Shown in pieces: positions 1 through 12,468 of a stretch of 59,464 bases of DNA (the stretch's first letter is position 1; each line of letters starts with the position of its first letter). Source of the stretch: Tubiluchus corallicola (taxonomy: Eukaryota > Priapulida > Priapulimorpha > Priapulimorphida > Tubiluchidae); contig JAQGDQ010000281.1 in NCBI GenBank assembly GCA_030141605.1, forward strand, positions 244,001 to 303,464, written 5' to 3'. The notes beneath the pieces were generated by a model. That model saw only the letters and a program-made list of their open reading frames with translations. It was not told the origin of the DNA and ran no database searches. The translations under genes were made by a program, and so were the position numbers.

Positions 1-1287
1 TCATGTTTAACAGCCCAATTTGTAGTTTTTGATTTGCAATTGACGTTTGGCCTCGAATACTCAAACTGCCGGTGTAAGAAATGCAAGTTTTGCTACAGAT
101 TTTGCTTTAACTCTGACGTTAGATCTGTCTTTGATCTGGCCTTTCGTCTTGAAGTACTCACTCACTGTTAATTCCACTAACATCTACTTCCAACCTTATA
201 CATCCAGTTGCCTAAGTTTGGTTGTTCAACTTCTTACATTGAGTTTTTGAGTTGAAAATGACCTTTGTTTTTCAACCACCCTATTAAGGCCTATTAAGGC
301 CATTAACTGCCCCACTAAAATCTCTCTCTTGTTAGGCTGCAGAAATACACTGAGTTTGGTTGCCTAAGACATTACAGTTTGTAAGTTGAAAGCTTGTTGT
401 AGTTTTGTTGACTGACAAGCTCACATTGCAACTGTGAAGCCTAAATATAAAAAAACTAACCTAACTGTCTACATATTTCTATTGAAACGTCTAAAAACAG
501 GTGCATCCTTCTCTTATGAACCGCGAGCTCTGCTTCTCTATTGCATCCACGTTGTCGCCAGTCATGTAGTGGGTCCCTTTTCGGGTTAGTTTGAAAGAAA
601 AATTGAATTCTAGTGAAGCTGGTAATTGTTAAGTAAAAAAAGAATTGAAATTATGTATTGAAATAAGCTGCAAAGTGCAAGCATTATGTATGCAGATTAT
701 AGAAAAGTAAAAGCAGCATGGTGAAGCCCAGGCACGGCAATCAGCAACTGCAGGTCGAAAACAAGGCTTGTTACTTAACAAGGACAGGCCCTGATTTCAC
801 ACATTCCGGATCGTCCGTTGTCGTATATTACGGTTGTGTATGCCGTTTATGGGAGTACTGCGCTTAACATAAAAAGCTCAATTTCACCGCAACAGAACTC
901 ATCCGCTTTATAAACTTAGTCCGATCAAATTTCGAATCATAAAAGAAGCTATAATCCTCTCTGCAAGCTTGCATATAGACGCAACGCGTTTATAGGATTA
1001 TGGACGCATATGCGACAAAACTCATTGGTTTATTTTTCGTTTGACGACTTTCTTTTCTTTCACTTGTTTTTATCACACATTTGTAGAATGAATTTAGCTA
1101 GGATATTGCCATAGCAAAATCTTCTTGAATATTTATAAATGCTATCATGCCCCACGTTTCGCTTGAGAATCGCAAAGTATGCAAGCTCGTTATTTTTTTT
1201 ACTTTTACTTGTTTATTTATGTTCAGTAATATTGGTTAGTTAATTAACTATTTATTTTTCACTTACCATTCATTTATGTACTTTTTG
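1..1287. other. Non-coding stretch, nothing recognised
   Basis: AT-rich sequence with no reading frame that resembles a protein and no terminal repeats that I can see. A short tandem duplication of a 9-10 base unit containing TATTAAGGC lies at about 282-303. Confidence 0.5.
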
Positions 1288-1380
1288 TAAATAAACAAAC
1301 AAGAAATAAACAAACACACAAGCAAATAAACAAACAGGCAAATAAATAAACAAACAAACGTAAGTAAATAAATAAATACA
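1288..1380. repeat. AAAC/AAAT simple repeat
   Basis: Imperfect run of AAAC, AAAT and AAAG tetramers. The reverse strand reads as a spurious hydrophobic frame, which I regard as an artefact of the repeat. Confidence 0.85.
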
Positions 1381-2808
1381 TCTTATTAATTTTATAAGTG
1401 AAACGAATGGGTGAATTGACTTTATTTGACTGACTCAATGTGCAAACCGTTACAATTTTCCAAATTCCTAAAACTCTAAGAAAACATTTCATGACTGTGG
1501 TTCTGGCACTGCATCCCTCTTCAGTCGGATCTTATTACGGTAATTTCATTTCTAACAAAGCAGCAGTCACTACTGATTAAAGTAGCTTAGCTTTAAGATG
1601 ACTACGGGAGCACTTTAATTTACTCAGCTCTGTTTTTACGTCCCCCATTCAACGTACCAGAGATTACTTAGCAAAAGGATTTACGACCTGAAGCCACTTA
1701 GAAGGAGAAACTGCATCAGTTCCGAGGAGGATTAAAACTCCGAGTGACAATGACATGGAAAAACAGATATAAATATGTAGCTGCAAGTAGTGCAGAAATG
1801 TCTTCTTCACTTTTTGATCTTTGGTGCTTATGTTTTTTCTAAGTTTTAGCAGTTATTGATCGATAGCGAATATAAAGCCATCATCAAGAAAAGGTTTCCG
1901 ATTATATTAGGAAAGTGTGTTCAAGAAATATATTATGCTCTGAATGAAACATGGAAACAATTTTGTGAGGCACCACAGGTTCATTTTGACCGAATTGTTA
2001 TCCGTCGTTATTACTAAAGCATATTTGGAGCCTTGGCAAGCATTACTATTGTGTTTCATTTCTCGCATGATACAATAAAGTTTTTTGTTACAAAAAACCG
2101 ACAAACCCACAGTACTGCTACTGTATATAGTGTACGTGAAGGCTACATTTGCGCATTTTCAGCTTTCATGGTGGCGCAAGTGATGTATAGGTGGCCCTAT
2201 TTCTTAATGTACGATGTCCTACACGACTGTATGTATGTATGTATCACGAGAAATGATATGTATAAGGACATCACAGAAAATTTTAAGTTTAATAATAACT
2301 GTAGTTTGACTCTTCGGAAAGAGTCATGATTTTGATCTCCTGTGATGTCCTTTTGATTTCTCATGACTTTGAGACTGTAAAAAGCCGACTGAAATAATTT
2401 TACACATTCAAGAAATGTCTTTGTGTTTCAACAGACGAAAGTTCAATCAAAATCTTAAATGTGTACCGCAGTTTATTGGTATATAAACACAGTAAAGGAC
2501 TTCTGTCCAGCTACGATGAATTAAATTCATTGTAACAGCTAGTGTAAGAAGTCGATTTAAATCCAGTCTTCACAATGAGCTCTCTCTATTTGTTTACTTT
2601 GAAATGATTCAACTTAAGCGTTCAAATAGTAGGAATGCTTTTATGAAAACAGATGTCTACGCGTTGTTCAATGAACAAGGATAGAAATGCCTATGAGGAT
2701 AAGAAAGAAAAGAACAGGAACTTGAAGGAGGGTAAATGTAGATATCAATTAGTAGCTGAAGTGGGGCTTTCTGTCACGGCATTTGATTGAGATTTGTAGC
2801 CTTAAAGG
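1381..2808. other. Non-coding stretch, nothing recognised
   Basis: No protein-like frame, RNA gene or repeat structure was recognised. A short ATGT tetramer run occurs near 2230. Confidence 0.4.
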
Positions 2809-3100
2809 GGAAGAAAGGAGGATTTTAAGGTATATCCAAAAAACTTTCAATACAAAGTTATATTACTATGCATTACGCTTACTCGTTTGAAAAACTTGTG
2901 TAACTAGAAAAGAAAATTCTTATTAATTTAAAATGTTGGCGCCAATTGGTAAAACGCCATTGACTCACCTTCCCAGTGCACACCGCTGACTCACCGAAAA
3001 ACACATTATTAATCTTAATGACAAAATAAAGTAATTTTTATTGTTGCTAGTTAGCAAAGTGTGCGCTACGAATGCTCTGATTATTTCGTCGAACTCTACC
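2809..3100 (+). repeat. Dispersed repeat family R1, copy A
   Basis: About 290 bases that align in the same orientation with 23878-24170. Shared landmarks are a GGAAGAAA start, a GTGTAACTAGAAAA / ATGTAACTAGAAAA block, an inner block around a CACC-rich stretch, and a near-identical end containing GCTACGAATGCTCTGATTAT. Overall identity looks to be about 70-75 per cent by eye. The class is unknown: no coding potential and no convincing terminal repeats. Confidence 0.7.
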
Positions 3101-5031
3101 CATTATTAAGTGGCGTTTGCGTAGCATGCGGATGCGGTACGTTTTCCACCCGTGGAACAGCCTCCGGGAAAAAATCAATAAGAAATAGTTACAAAAAACG
3201 AAAACGCAGGAAAGGAAATATGCAGGCTGCATAAACGGGTGCATTGAAAACAATATAAACTGATTTTATCCATTCTGCGCCCGCCAAACACATCCGTACC
3301 TGCAGGCTACAAAAAAAAACCGCCACTTTAGCTGAACCGACTGAACTTTAGTTGAGGGTCGTCTCAAACGACCTACCGTCAAAGTATCTTTTCATACTTT
3401 TTATACTTTATTTATGAAGAGTGTTTTCTTGTACACGAATTGCCCGTGGCTGGACCTTAACTTGTAAAAAAAATTCCACCTGAAAACGTATGGAGGGTTT
3501 TAATACTACTATACCTTGAATCATTAACTTACATAAAATACGAATTCTCCAACCTTTCAAGAGAACCCAAAGGCTTCTTAATTCCGCTTGACAAGTTAAC
3601 CATCAAGAAAGTCAGCAAAACCGAGCTGTTTTAGTATGCGCTCTAAATTTTCTGATCAGCCGCAGAAGTTTTACTATGTGCAAGGGCATCGAGCGCAATG
3701 GTAAACTGGTGACGGTTGTCCCAATTAAGATATAACTGTGGTGGCGGTACCTCATTTCCTTGGCTTCCCTATCATTGTCCTGAATTTTGTGGGCTGCGAA
3801 TGAAGTGAAATTGTGAATTTTAAGAGTAATTTCCCGTAAATTAGTGCGGAAACGCAACATACTTCTTTCATTTCTGCAATACTTGGATTTCCATAGCTGA
3901 CACTATTGCTTTTGCTATCAGGTGACGCGTAGAATAAATAAAAATATTACTAACCTACTATTGTACGGTCATGTCTAAAGTGTCTGGAATATTTTCTCTT
4001 AAAATGTTGTGATTGAAGCAAAGAAATAGTGATTTCACGGTTCACTATGTCTTATCCCGCGTATAATTCGATCAGACAAGCTGATAGTTGATAACAAATC
4101 GAGGAGTTTATTGGAGTGGATAACCTCGTTAATTTAGTAAATCAATTAATGATGTGGTTTCGTTAATAAAGTGCGAAACATAAATGATTAAGGTTTCAGG
4201 AAAACACCGACGGCTGAATACATGATTGTATATCAAACTAATACATGTGTTGTTTTAAAGTACAAACATGCAAATCATTCTGGGTTTTCATTATAATTAC
4301 TAACGTGGTAAACGTGTAATTAGCTTTAACTTTATTTACTTAAAGTGGTTTTACAAAGCAGACACGGGTATTTCCACGTGCATGTGCTACGTACAAGATG
4401 AATGCATTAGATAACAAAATAGCTAATTACAACTACAACTAATCTCCCGTACTGCGTTGAATTTGCAGAGAACTGTATACAACACCACACACCTATTATA
4501 AATATGTACAGTTATACAATCTAGCCGAGAATACGCGAATATCTCATGTATTCGAAAAAAAAACTATTGAATAAGAGCTTTGTGCAAAATCATAACACGT
4601 AATTTTGGGGTCGTCAATTGAATTCCGAATAAAATTCTGAAGTCATCTTTAAAATGAGAAAAACTGACTGTACATCTATTACTAAAAATTTTATATGCCC
4701 GACCATTACTTTATCTAACAAATCGTTAAACGCGTAAATTATAACGCTGCTCATTGGTACTCTGGCTTCATCTCAATGATTTTTATAGCAGCATTATTAA
4801 AAAATAATTTACTAACAATTATTTAACAAAAGTGTACCATTGTGATTATGAGTTACCGGAGCACAATAGGGTATCGCAACACTAACGAATATTTCAAATT
4901 CGGTCACATAGAGCACAGATTAAAACTTCAAGCGTTTTTGATTCGAAAGCACACTGGGATAATTGGTTATATAATGCACACCTTACATATATAATGATAA
5001 TGTAATGATGCAAGTTATGCAGTTAACTTAG
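3101..5031. other. Non-coding AT-rich stretch
   Basis: No gene recognised. Reading frames here are short and their translations resemble no protein family known to me. Confidence 0.4.
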
Positions 5032-5246
5032 GATATAAGGGACACCTGCAGACCGGAAAGAGCCGTCCCTTATATCAGATGTCCCTTATAACTGCAATAG
5101 AGCCGAATCTAATCTGCGTTCATTATGCGCCCTCTATCCATTTCCTAGTTCAGTAGCCTGGTTATTGCTGCTCTTTATATCGTGGTTCTGCCCATTGTAG
5201 ATGGCGCTAGTCAAGTTTAAGGATGAAAAGCGATTGTCCCTTATAA
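5032..5246. repeat. Inverted repeat and GTCCCTTATA motif cluster
   Basis: GATATAAGGGAC at 5032-5043 and GTCCCTTATATC at 5065-5076 form a perfect 12-base inverted repeat around a 21-base loop. The same core recurs directly at 5081-5090 and again near 5236-5246. It could be the remains of a small palindromic transposon end. Function unknown. Confidence 0.6.
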
Positions 5247-5334
5247 GTGAGTACCTTATGCTCCGAGGTTATCTGTATATTCAACCTAACCACATATGTT
5301 CGTTTTACATCTTTTAATATAAGTAGCACTGCCT

Positions 5335-6110
5335 TACAGAAGTAGTTTAGGACTATTTGAAATACTTGATGGCCACTTATGGAATAACGCTATGGTCCAG
5401 CAACGATCGCCTGGTTCTCACGTGTATGTGATACTAAGCCCACTTGTGATTATTACTAGAAAACCACTTAGCCTAAATCATAAAATCTCCACTCATAATG
5501 TGTGACAAAACTCTTATTTTGTGACGTCATAAAAGTGATTGGGTACCAAACAGGAAGAAATCACTGATGTCATCAAACCTGGTATTGTTGATATTGTTTA
5601 CATTTGTGACAGCTGCGGTCTTAATCGGGTAGCCGAGTGGTTAAGGTAACGGACTGTGGGTGCTTCTCTACTTATAGCCCGAGTTCGAATCTCACGACCA
5701 CCTGTATTGGCAAACAGTTGTTATCTGTCTTATCTATTTGTGGCGTCTCACAATGTTGTTGTATTCCTTATAGTAGCTTATAGTAGATTCCGCTTATAGT
5801 AGCCTATGGCTAATGTTGTCTGCTGCCCCAGCGACTGTTTTGTCCGTTTGTCTTATCTGTGATGTCACATGTACTGTGTGACGTCACTGAATTTCTTTAG
5901 ACTTTTTGACGTTCTTGATGCAGTGCAGACTGTCTGAAATACCTGACGGCACTAAGATTTAAAGTAGCCTAGATTCAGACCTTCGATGAGCAAAAGATTG
6001 TCTGGTTGACTTAAGTCAGAGGGATATAGGAATGTCTTCATAGATACTGTGATGTCATTTATTACTCTTATGACGTCATCAGTGCTAAACTGAATTATCC
6101 AGACTGTACC
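5335..6110. repeat. Composite SINE-like block with TGAYGTCA sites
   Basis: This block holds the tRNA-like promoter module described separately, short CTTATAGTAG direct repeats at about 5767-5805, and two diverged copies of a segment around TGAAATACYTGAYGGC (near 5357 and 5935). Six TGAYGTCA octamers occur at 5522, 5565, 5860, 5879, 6050 and 6071. The duplicated segments and the RNA polymerase III-type boxes suggest a compound SINE or tandemly duplicated SINE tails rather than an enhancer. Confidence 0.45.
5617..5703 (+). ncRNA. tRNA-Ser/Leu-like pseudogene or SINE head
   Basis: TAGCCGAGTGG at 5630-5640 fits the RNA polymerase III A box, and AGTTCGAATCT at 5682-5692 fits the B box at 9 of 11 positions. 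The spacing suits a tRNA with a long variable arm. The anticodon stem does not pair, the T stem has only three pairs and the acceptor ends do not match. It is therefore not a functional tRNA gene but a decayed copy or the head of a tRNA-derived SINE. Confidence 0.65.
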
Positions 6111-6149
6111 ACATCTTCAACATCACAGGAGTTTGAATGTATCACCTAC

Positions 6150-6287
6150 CCATTCTCCAGCAGATACTTTGTCATCCTTATTTTCATCAGCGTCTACTTT
6201 TAAACTGTGCCAAATTTCTCTGAAAAGTTCTTCACTCTGTCTATCATTTTCTCCACCTTCCTCCCAACCATTGATTTTGCAAATTTT
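6150..6287 (-). CDS. EF-hand exon, calexcitin/sarcoplasmic Ca-binding-like gene
   Basis: On the minus strand a 138-base open exon (46 codons, phase 0 at both ends) runs from an acceptor TTTCTTTCCAG to a donor GTAGGT. Its translation contains a helix with EELFREIWHSLKVDAD followed by the loop DENKDDKVSAGEW. In that loop, loop positions 1, 3, 5 and 12 are D, N, D and E, as a calcium-binding EF-hand requires. The preceding KICKINGWEEG segment and the WHSL helix match the layout between the first two EF-hands in invertebrate calexcitin-type proteins, which bind calcium in neurons and muscle. It joins in phase to the exon at 12241-12293. Start and later exons were not found and may lie beyond the left edge. 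Family assignment is from memory of the fold and motif, not a search. Confidence 0.7.
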
Positions 6288-6582
6288 CTGGAAAGAAAAC
6301 CAGTGCGAAAAAAATTAAGAATGAGATTTTGAGACCGCAAAAACAATGAAAAAGCTCACGTAATTATTTAAAGAAAAACTTTATAAAAATCAATGTGATA
6401 TATAAGTTGACAAGATAGTGGAAACAAAGAGTAAATATAGTTTCATAATAAACAAGGGTTTTGCTTAAAAGTAGCTATCATTAACTTAATTTAATGTGTT
6501 ATTGTTATGATAACTGTGTATAATGTCATTTAGAGTGATGTGAAATGACATGTGAATGCAGTAATTAATAATAAAAGAACAA

Positions 6583-6639
6583 TACTTCTACTACTGCTGC
6601 TGCTGCTATTGTTACTACTACTACTACTACCACCACCAT

Positions 6640-6673
<34 letters not shown>

Positions 6674-6706
6674 GCCGCCACCACCACCACCACCACCACC
6701 ACTACA
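6583..6706. repeat. CTG/CTA/CCG/CCA trinucleotide array
   Basis: A run of triplets changes from CTA/CTG to CCG and then CCA. It would read as Leu-rich then Pro-rich, but the frame has no context and I do not call it a gene. It lies in the intron between the two EF-hand exons. Confidence 0.9.
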
Positions 6707-9700
6707 GGTGCGCTATTGCCGAGAGTGCCTTATTGCAGTTTTAAGGCAGGTGAGAATTATGATAACAATTCTTTTATTTACAAAAAGGTATAGCACTGTG
6801 GCAATATGATTTGCAGAAAATGATAGAAATACGAATCTCGAGATGAATAATGATGACCTTCCCTGCTATAATACAAGATTAAATTAGTAGGCACAGTCGT
6901 GATAACAATCTTTATAAAGGCCCTTGGTCTGTGCTGTGTTACAACTAATTACGCGCATCTGGTGCACACGATTCTTCGTAGTAATCTCGCCTAGCCTTGA
7001 AGAAAAAAGCTGCAATTGTAGTTTTTGTTGTTCAGTATTAGACTTGCATTCGTAATCACGAATACTTCATTGAATAATACTTTCCTGGCCAGTATAGTAG
7101 TAGGAAAAGAGAAGACCATTACATTTGCTATAGCAGGAGAACCAGGAAAAGAAGCAAAGTTCTTCTTATCTTTTTAAAAATATTCGAATCTTTGTTACAT
7201 GCAAAAAGACTGTTTAACTATTGGAAGCGTTCAACTAATATAAAGTATTATTTACACGATTTTCGTATTGCTTTAGGTTTCCAGAATTTGTATTTCTGTT
7301 CCTTTATTTATTAAGCAGCTTTGTTGTCATTAGAAAGAAAATTTAGTTTAGTTTATTATAAACCAAATAAAAAGTAAACAATATACATTAAGATATAAAC
7401 ATATACATACACATGTATACATCACATAAAAACGCACAATACACCTTAAAATATGTACATGCATACACCTTAAAATATGTACATGTATAAAAAGCAACCT
7501 AATAACGAGGGGCGGTGTGAGGGAGACGCAAACTATGTATGCTTTTTAGATGTACCCATTAAATACTAGGAATGCATTTAGATTAACATAATTTAATCGA
7601 CCATGTACTATGGAACAATTAGGTGAGCTGGCTGTCTATCATTGCCTTAATAAATATGTAGTAGCAATTTCTCAATGATCTTAGTACTGTAGTTAATGAT
7701 AAAAATGGCAGTACATTACCACTAGTTTTATTTATTTGATTTAGTTTTATTACCCGAGAACAACAAATTTGAATTGAATAAAACGGATGCTAAATGTTTA
7801 TTTTTGTTGTCTCAGGTGTCACAAACAAACAAGTGGATGCGGTGTAAAACTAAAGCAACACGTAAATTTTTATCAATGCCTCTTTTGTGAGCATGTGAAA
7901 GATTTCGCTGGGACGCTAACATTATGTAGACATCGGAGGATCTCTCCTGTTAACAATTATGCATTTGCCACAGTGATTTGTAAAAAAAGCATTTTTCGAT
8001 ATTATGATAATTCAGAATTAATGCGACTTTTTAATACAACAGCAGTGTAACTGAAGTCGTGAATGTGCCAAAATATTATGCGCACATTTTAACTACATTT
8101 TAACTAGCTTAAATCGTTCTACTTCTGCTCATAGTAAGTACGGTGAGTTAGTTCCAGCATTCCCATTTTTCTCGTTTGTACAGAATCGATCATTAAAAAA
8201 CGCAATTTTTCAATATCCTTAATTTGATCGCTTCCCAACTTTGCGATAATAACAAAGGCAATTTCTTTTCCCTTGTTTCCCATAAATTGTTGCGCAGTTA
8301 TTTGCGTTTTCTACAGAGAGCGTCTTAAAAGAAAATCAACTAACTTGGCGGACTAATTTCTCGCTTATTATTATTTTAACGAAATTAATGGAGGGAAAAA
8401 AATTGTGCAAAGTTTGGGAGTGAACATGGTTTACTGGAGGGATACAAAGTTTCAAAGGCACTTAGTGGTCATGTCGTTGGACCTGTTCTTCAACATCCGT
8501 TGTAGGAAACCAGTAAAAAGTGTCTACACAATCAAGTTATTATCAATATATGTTAGGCTTGGTTAGCAAATAGATGGGTGAGCGCAGTTGGGGGAAACCA
8601 ATTTTGAGTAGCTCCATCTGCCACACACCACCCTGCTGTTTCTTCTGTTGACAGTCGCTACACATCCAAATGTGGCTAAAGACACCTCAACCGATTTAGT
8701 GCTCAAGAGACTATCACTGACGATGAAATGGGTTACTGTCTTTCACAACCGTCAATGTTTATAGACGTTTATGGATGCCGGTTTTGGTGTGCATCAAATC
8801 GCATACTATACAGAAAATCGTCCTTTTTGTGAAAACTGTCTTTAAAAATTCTTGTCAGAGATTTTGGTTAGAATATGCCAGTATTAGTATTTGCATATCT
8901 CACACTACAGCCTACTGATGCTGTGGATTACAATACAATGCATCACTTTTATCTTGCCTGTTGATTCTTCGTCTGTCAGTGAGATTTGATAGATGATTTG
9001 TAATTTGTAAAACATGACATGAAGTGGCGTCACATGCAAGCTGCTGCTGCCACAGTTACATCTGCAGGAAGAGGTGCCTAATATATAATATCAAAGTGTC
9101 AAATGCAGATGTGGACAAGAATTTATTTCATCAGCGGGCCTTCATATCCAGAAAAGAAAGCGTTCGGTAATATGTTATGGTGACAGTTGTGTTTGCATTT
9201 TATCAGCAAAAGTGTTAAAGTTGAGATACTTTTAAGTCGATCCCGAATGGGTGAGAAAATCTCAAAATTCAAAACGTTTTACGGAAAATTAACGAAAATC
9301 AAAAAGTTGCAAATTTCACTACGGTAAAATAGTTCAGTTAAGTGATAGGTTTTGGGTATTTGTTACGGCGATTTTATGCGGCCGGTCTTTGGTCTGACGA
9401 CGTACTCGTATTTGGATATAACAGTGCGTCGACTTAACATTTTGCACACGGCATTTTTTCGCTCAACTCTATAGTTACCGACTTGATAAGCCTTTTTCTG
9501 TCATTAAACATCAACTAGCAAATTTATTTCTTTATTTCAATCTGCAACGCTTTGACTCTGTGCATGTTTGTTTTCGACTAACTGAGTGTTATATTGTAAT
9601 TTCAGTAATCGACAAAGTTTTCTGAGAAAGAGAAAAGTAACTGTGCCAGTTGTTTGTTAGTTTGTAACTGTGACGTCGAAGTTTGGTGGCTAGTTTTATG

Positions 9701-12240
9701 TAATTCTGTCCAGTTAAAAATGTGCAACCTCGAATGAATCTAATCGAATGAAAATGTGGAAAAAAACATTACTAGATCGATAGATATCGAACAGCCAAAT
9801 CCTCACAAAAAGTTATATATATTTAAACATGAAATAATTGTTATCATTCGTGTAGTGGCTTCTGTCTGACACTTTGACACGTGTCAAGACAATCAGGATT
9901 ATGAAAGAATTAAAATTCGACGGACATACGTCACTCAGTATGGTTTACAAGCTACACTGCTCGGATCTTTGTGGTCAGCAAGCTATTAGGCTTCGTGTTT
10001 CTTAATTGTTTCTTTCAAAAATTTAGTAGTATAGAGGACTGTCGATAAGTACTTTAAGGTTAATATATTTGGCAGAATTACATTGACTTGAATAACGACG
10101 GACATTTGTTTGTAACGGTTTAGTACCTCAGATTTCAGGAATTTCATTGACAATAGGCCTAGATTTCAGACCTGTGACATCATCAATATCAAAAACAGGA
10201 CCTGCCAATAAGTGCTGGATTCCTACTTCCCGCACGAGGAACCGTTGAAAACATTAATTTTAATCGACCTGTCTATATAAACCGAATAAAAGCTTCCAAA
10301 TTTTGATGTTGTAGAAATTATTCTCCTGAGTAACCTTCTTGTTGTGGGGCCGATTGGTACAGTACATAAAATCCTGAGATTGCCACCTAACGCGCGAGTA
10401 CCCCATCAGTCCTCTACTTGCTTTGGTGATTTCAATTCAAATCCATATAAAATACATTAACCTGCTTAAATCATCAGAGGCCAAGCAGGTGTGAAGCAGA
10501 GTAATGGAAGTATTATTATAGATTATGAGCTGATTCTATCTCCAGTATGATTTTCTTGATTTTACAGTATTAACAATTAGCATTTAGCATATTTTATTAA
10601 AAAGGCATGCAAAATTGAGAGTGATTGAGTGAGTAGGTGGGGTGTGAGACCTTAGGTCACTATCCTATAGTATCCTTGCGGGATTGGCTTATATCTACTG
10701 ACATCAGCATTCCCATAGGAAACGATTGATGTCATTAATCAAGTTACAATAAATTCGATAAACGTAAGAGAGTTATTACAACTCAAACATGCTAGATGCG
10801 TTGTCAATTGTTCATATTAAACTGCTTCGTAGCTATTAGCGAAAGACCAGTTAAATTTGCTGCACTTCGTCAATTTGGCTACTCGGTATTTGGCACTCAA
10901 AGGCTGTATAAAACAGTTTTATTTAAGTGCTGTAATGCAGTTTTCAGGTAAATATTATTTATAGGGACATTGTATTATCAATAGAAATTTGCTCCGTAGA
11001 GTTTCCTTGTTTGTAAAATTACGCTAAGTGTTAGTTCGAAGAACTGGTTTTCTAAAATAGAATTGTTGAATGACGCTTACAGTTGTGATTCAAAGTTGCA
11101 GTATGCTGTAACAGTTGCCATATAAAAAATGTTGCTAGTGCAAATTGCCGTTTAAAGTTGCCCTTTGAAATTGTTGGATATTATATCACGAATTTGCGAA
11201 TAATAACTGCTTCCTATAATAGCCATACCGTTCCCAGAAATTGTAAAAGCAGCCGTGGAGTAGTTATTGTTTCACTGGGTGTGCCTTATAAGTGCTGCAC
11301 GACGTTAAGAACTGCGATATAGAAGAGAGACATATACATGTACTACACAAAGCTGCTTCATGTAATAATAGTATGCCAAATGTATCTATCATTTCAAGTT
11401 GATGAAGCCTTCGTTTTCGATATCGCAGGTTTGAGTTCGAATAACAGTTTTGTCTGAGTGGATAACAGTCAGCTCCAATCAACTCCAGCGACTAAGCAAT
11501 GCCTGGATTGATGTCAATTAGAGAGGCGTTTTTAGGGTCTTCTATCTCACTGAACTGAATCAGACTGATTCTCGTTTCTTACTTTTGTTGGAAACACATG
11601 GAAAAAAGCGAAAAGCCAAAAAGTACTTGGCCGAGGGTCTCCTGTTATAGAAATGTTCCGACTGAGTTGCCATTGAAAGTTTTTCATAGTAAAACTTCGA
11701 AGCCCTGTAGAAGTAGGTTCGTGATGTTACTATTTCACGTTGTTTCGAAAGTTTGTCACGTACTGATATTGTAGCATCTTAGAAATTAATCTTGGCACTA
11801 TACACCTAGACCAATGTCTTTTAATTGAACATGCTGCCGTAAAAGCTCGACTTGTATATTCTTAGGTACCTCTAGGTATCTAAGTAATGAGACTACTTTT
11901 TGCTCATAATTAACTGAGGCTCGCTTTCCGAACAACTTAGCGTACAGTGTGTAGCAGAGGCTTTATCCAAACGAATCTCTTAAACTATCAGGTCAGCCCA
12001 AGTACTCGTTAAGTAGGTCATCGCATGATTAAAACTTTGCACTTACGTATTTTGTTTTTCACAAAGACGACGGTTTGTCCGGAGTGTTTTTTTAAACAAG
12101 TATAGACTAAAAGTACTTTCTAGATTAATGGCGAAACTCACTATAAACCACTAAGGTTCTTATACGTCGGCGAAACTCACTCAGCTTTTCCCACCTAAAA
12201 ATCATTAAGCTACGATATGTACAATTGTACATTGACATAC
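6707..12240 (-). other. Long intron of the EF-hand gene
   Basis: If the exons at 12241-12293 and 6150-6287 belong together, the whole interval 6288-12240 is an intron. It holds the triplet array above and a 24-base tandem duplication at 7441-7488. At 7787-8050 a plus-strand frame has C and H spacing that vaguely recalls zinc fingers, but it fits no C2H2 consensus. Otherwise nothing was recognised. Confidence 0.5.
7441..7488. repeat. 24-base tandem duplication
   Basis: Two adjacent copies of a 24-base unit beginning ACACCTTAAAATATGTACAT, differing by a single base near the end. Confidence 0.8.
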
Positions 12241-12293
12241 CTTTCTAGCGAGCTCAAAGTCATGCACATCTAAGTGACCATCCTTGTTTATAT
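12241..12293 (-). CDS. EF-hand exon (first EF-hand), same gene as 6150-6287
   Basis: A 53-base minus-strand exon runs from an acceptor ending TTTATTTTTTTAG to the donor GTATGT. With one base brought from the upstream exon it reads DINKDGHLDVHDFELARK, a textbook EF-hand loop: D, N, D, G, L, D and the E-equivalent D or E in the expected places. It ends in phase 0 and joins directly to KICKINGWEEG of the next exon. This gives the typical continuous helix after the first EF-hand in calexcitin and sarcoplasmic calcium-binding proteins. The upstream exon should end with an aromatic-rich helix and a single G of the Asp codon. I did not locate it. Confidence 0.72.
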
Positions 12294-12415
12294 CTAAAAA
12301 AATAAACTTCGTTAATACATAGCAGCAACGGTGCAGACAGAAACAACAATAATCAGAAATGTATCTTTTTTTAGAAATATCTTTTTCACTTCTCTTTGCA
12401 AATTTTCAATACTTT

Positions 12416-12418
<3 letters not shown>

Positions 12419-12455
<37 letters not shown>

Positions 12456-12468
12456 ATATATATATATT
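12419..12468. repeat. (TA)n microsatellite
   Basis: About 48 bases of alternating TA with one TGTG interruption. It makes overlapping spurious Tyr/Ile frames. Confidence 0.95.

Noticed and set aside
5617-5703. Functional tRNA gene
   Set aside because: Anticodon stem, T stem and acceptor stem do not pair properly despite good A and B boxes.
7787-8050. Cys/His-rich frame resembling zinc fingers
   Set aside because: Spacing of C and H does not fit C2H2 or other finger consensus, there is no ATG-proximal context, and it lies in a likely intron.
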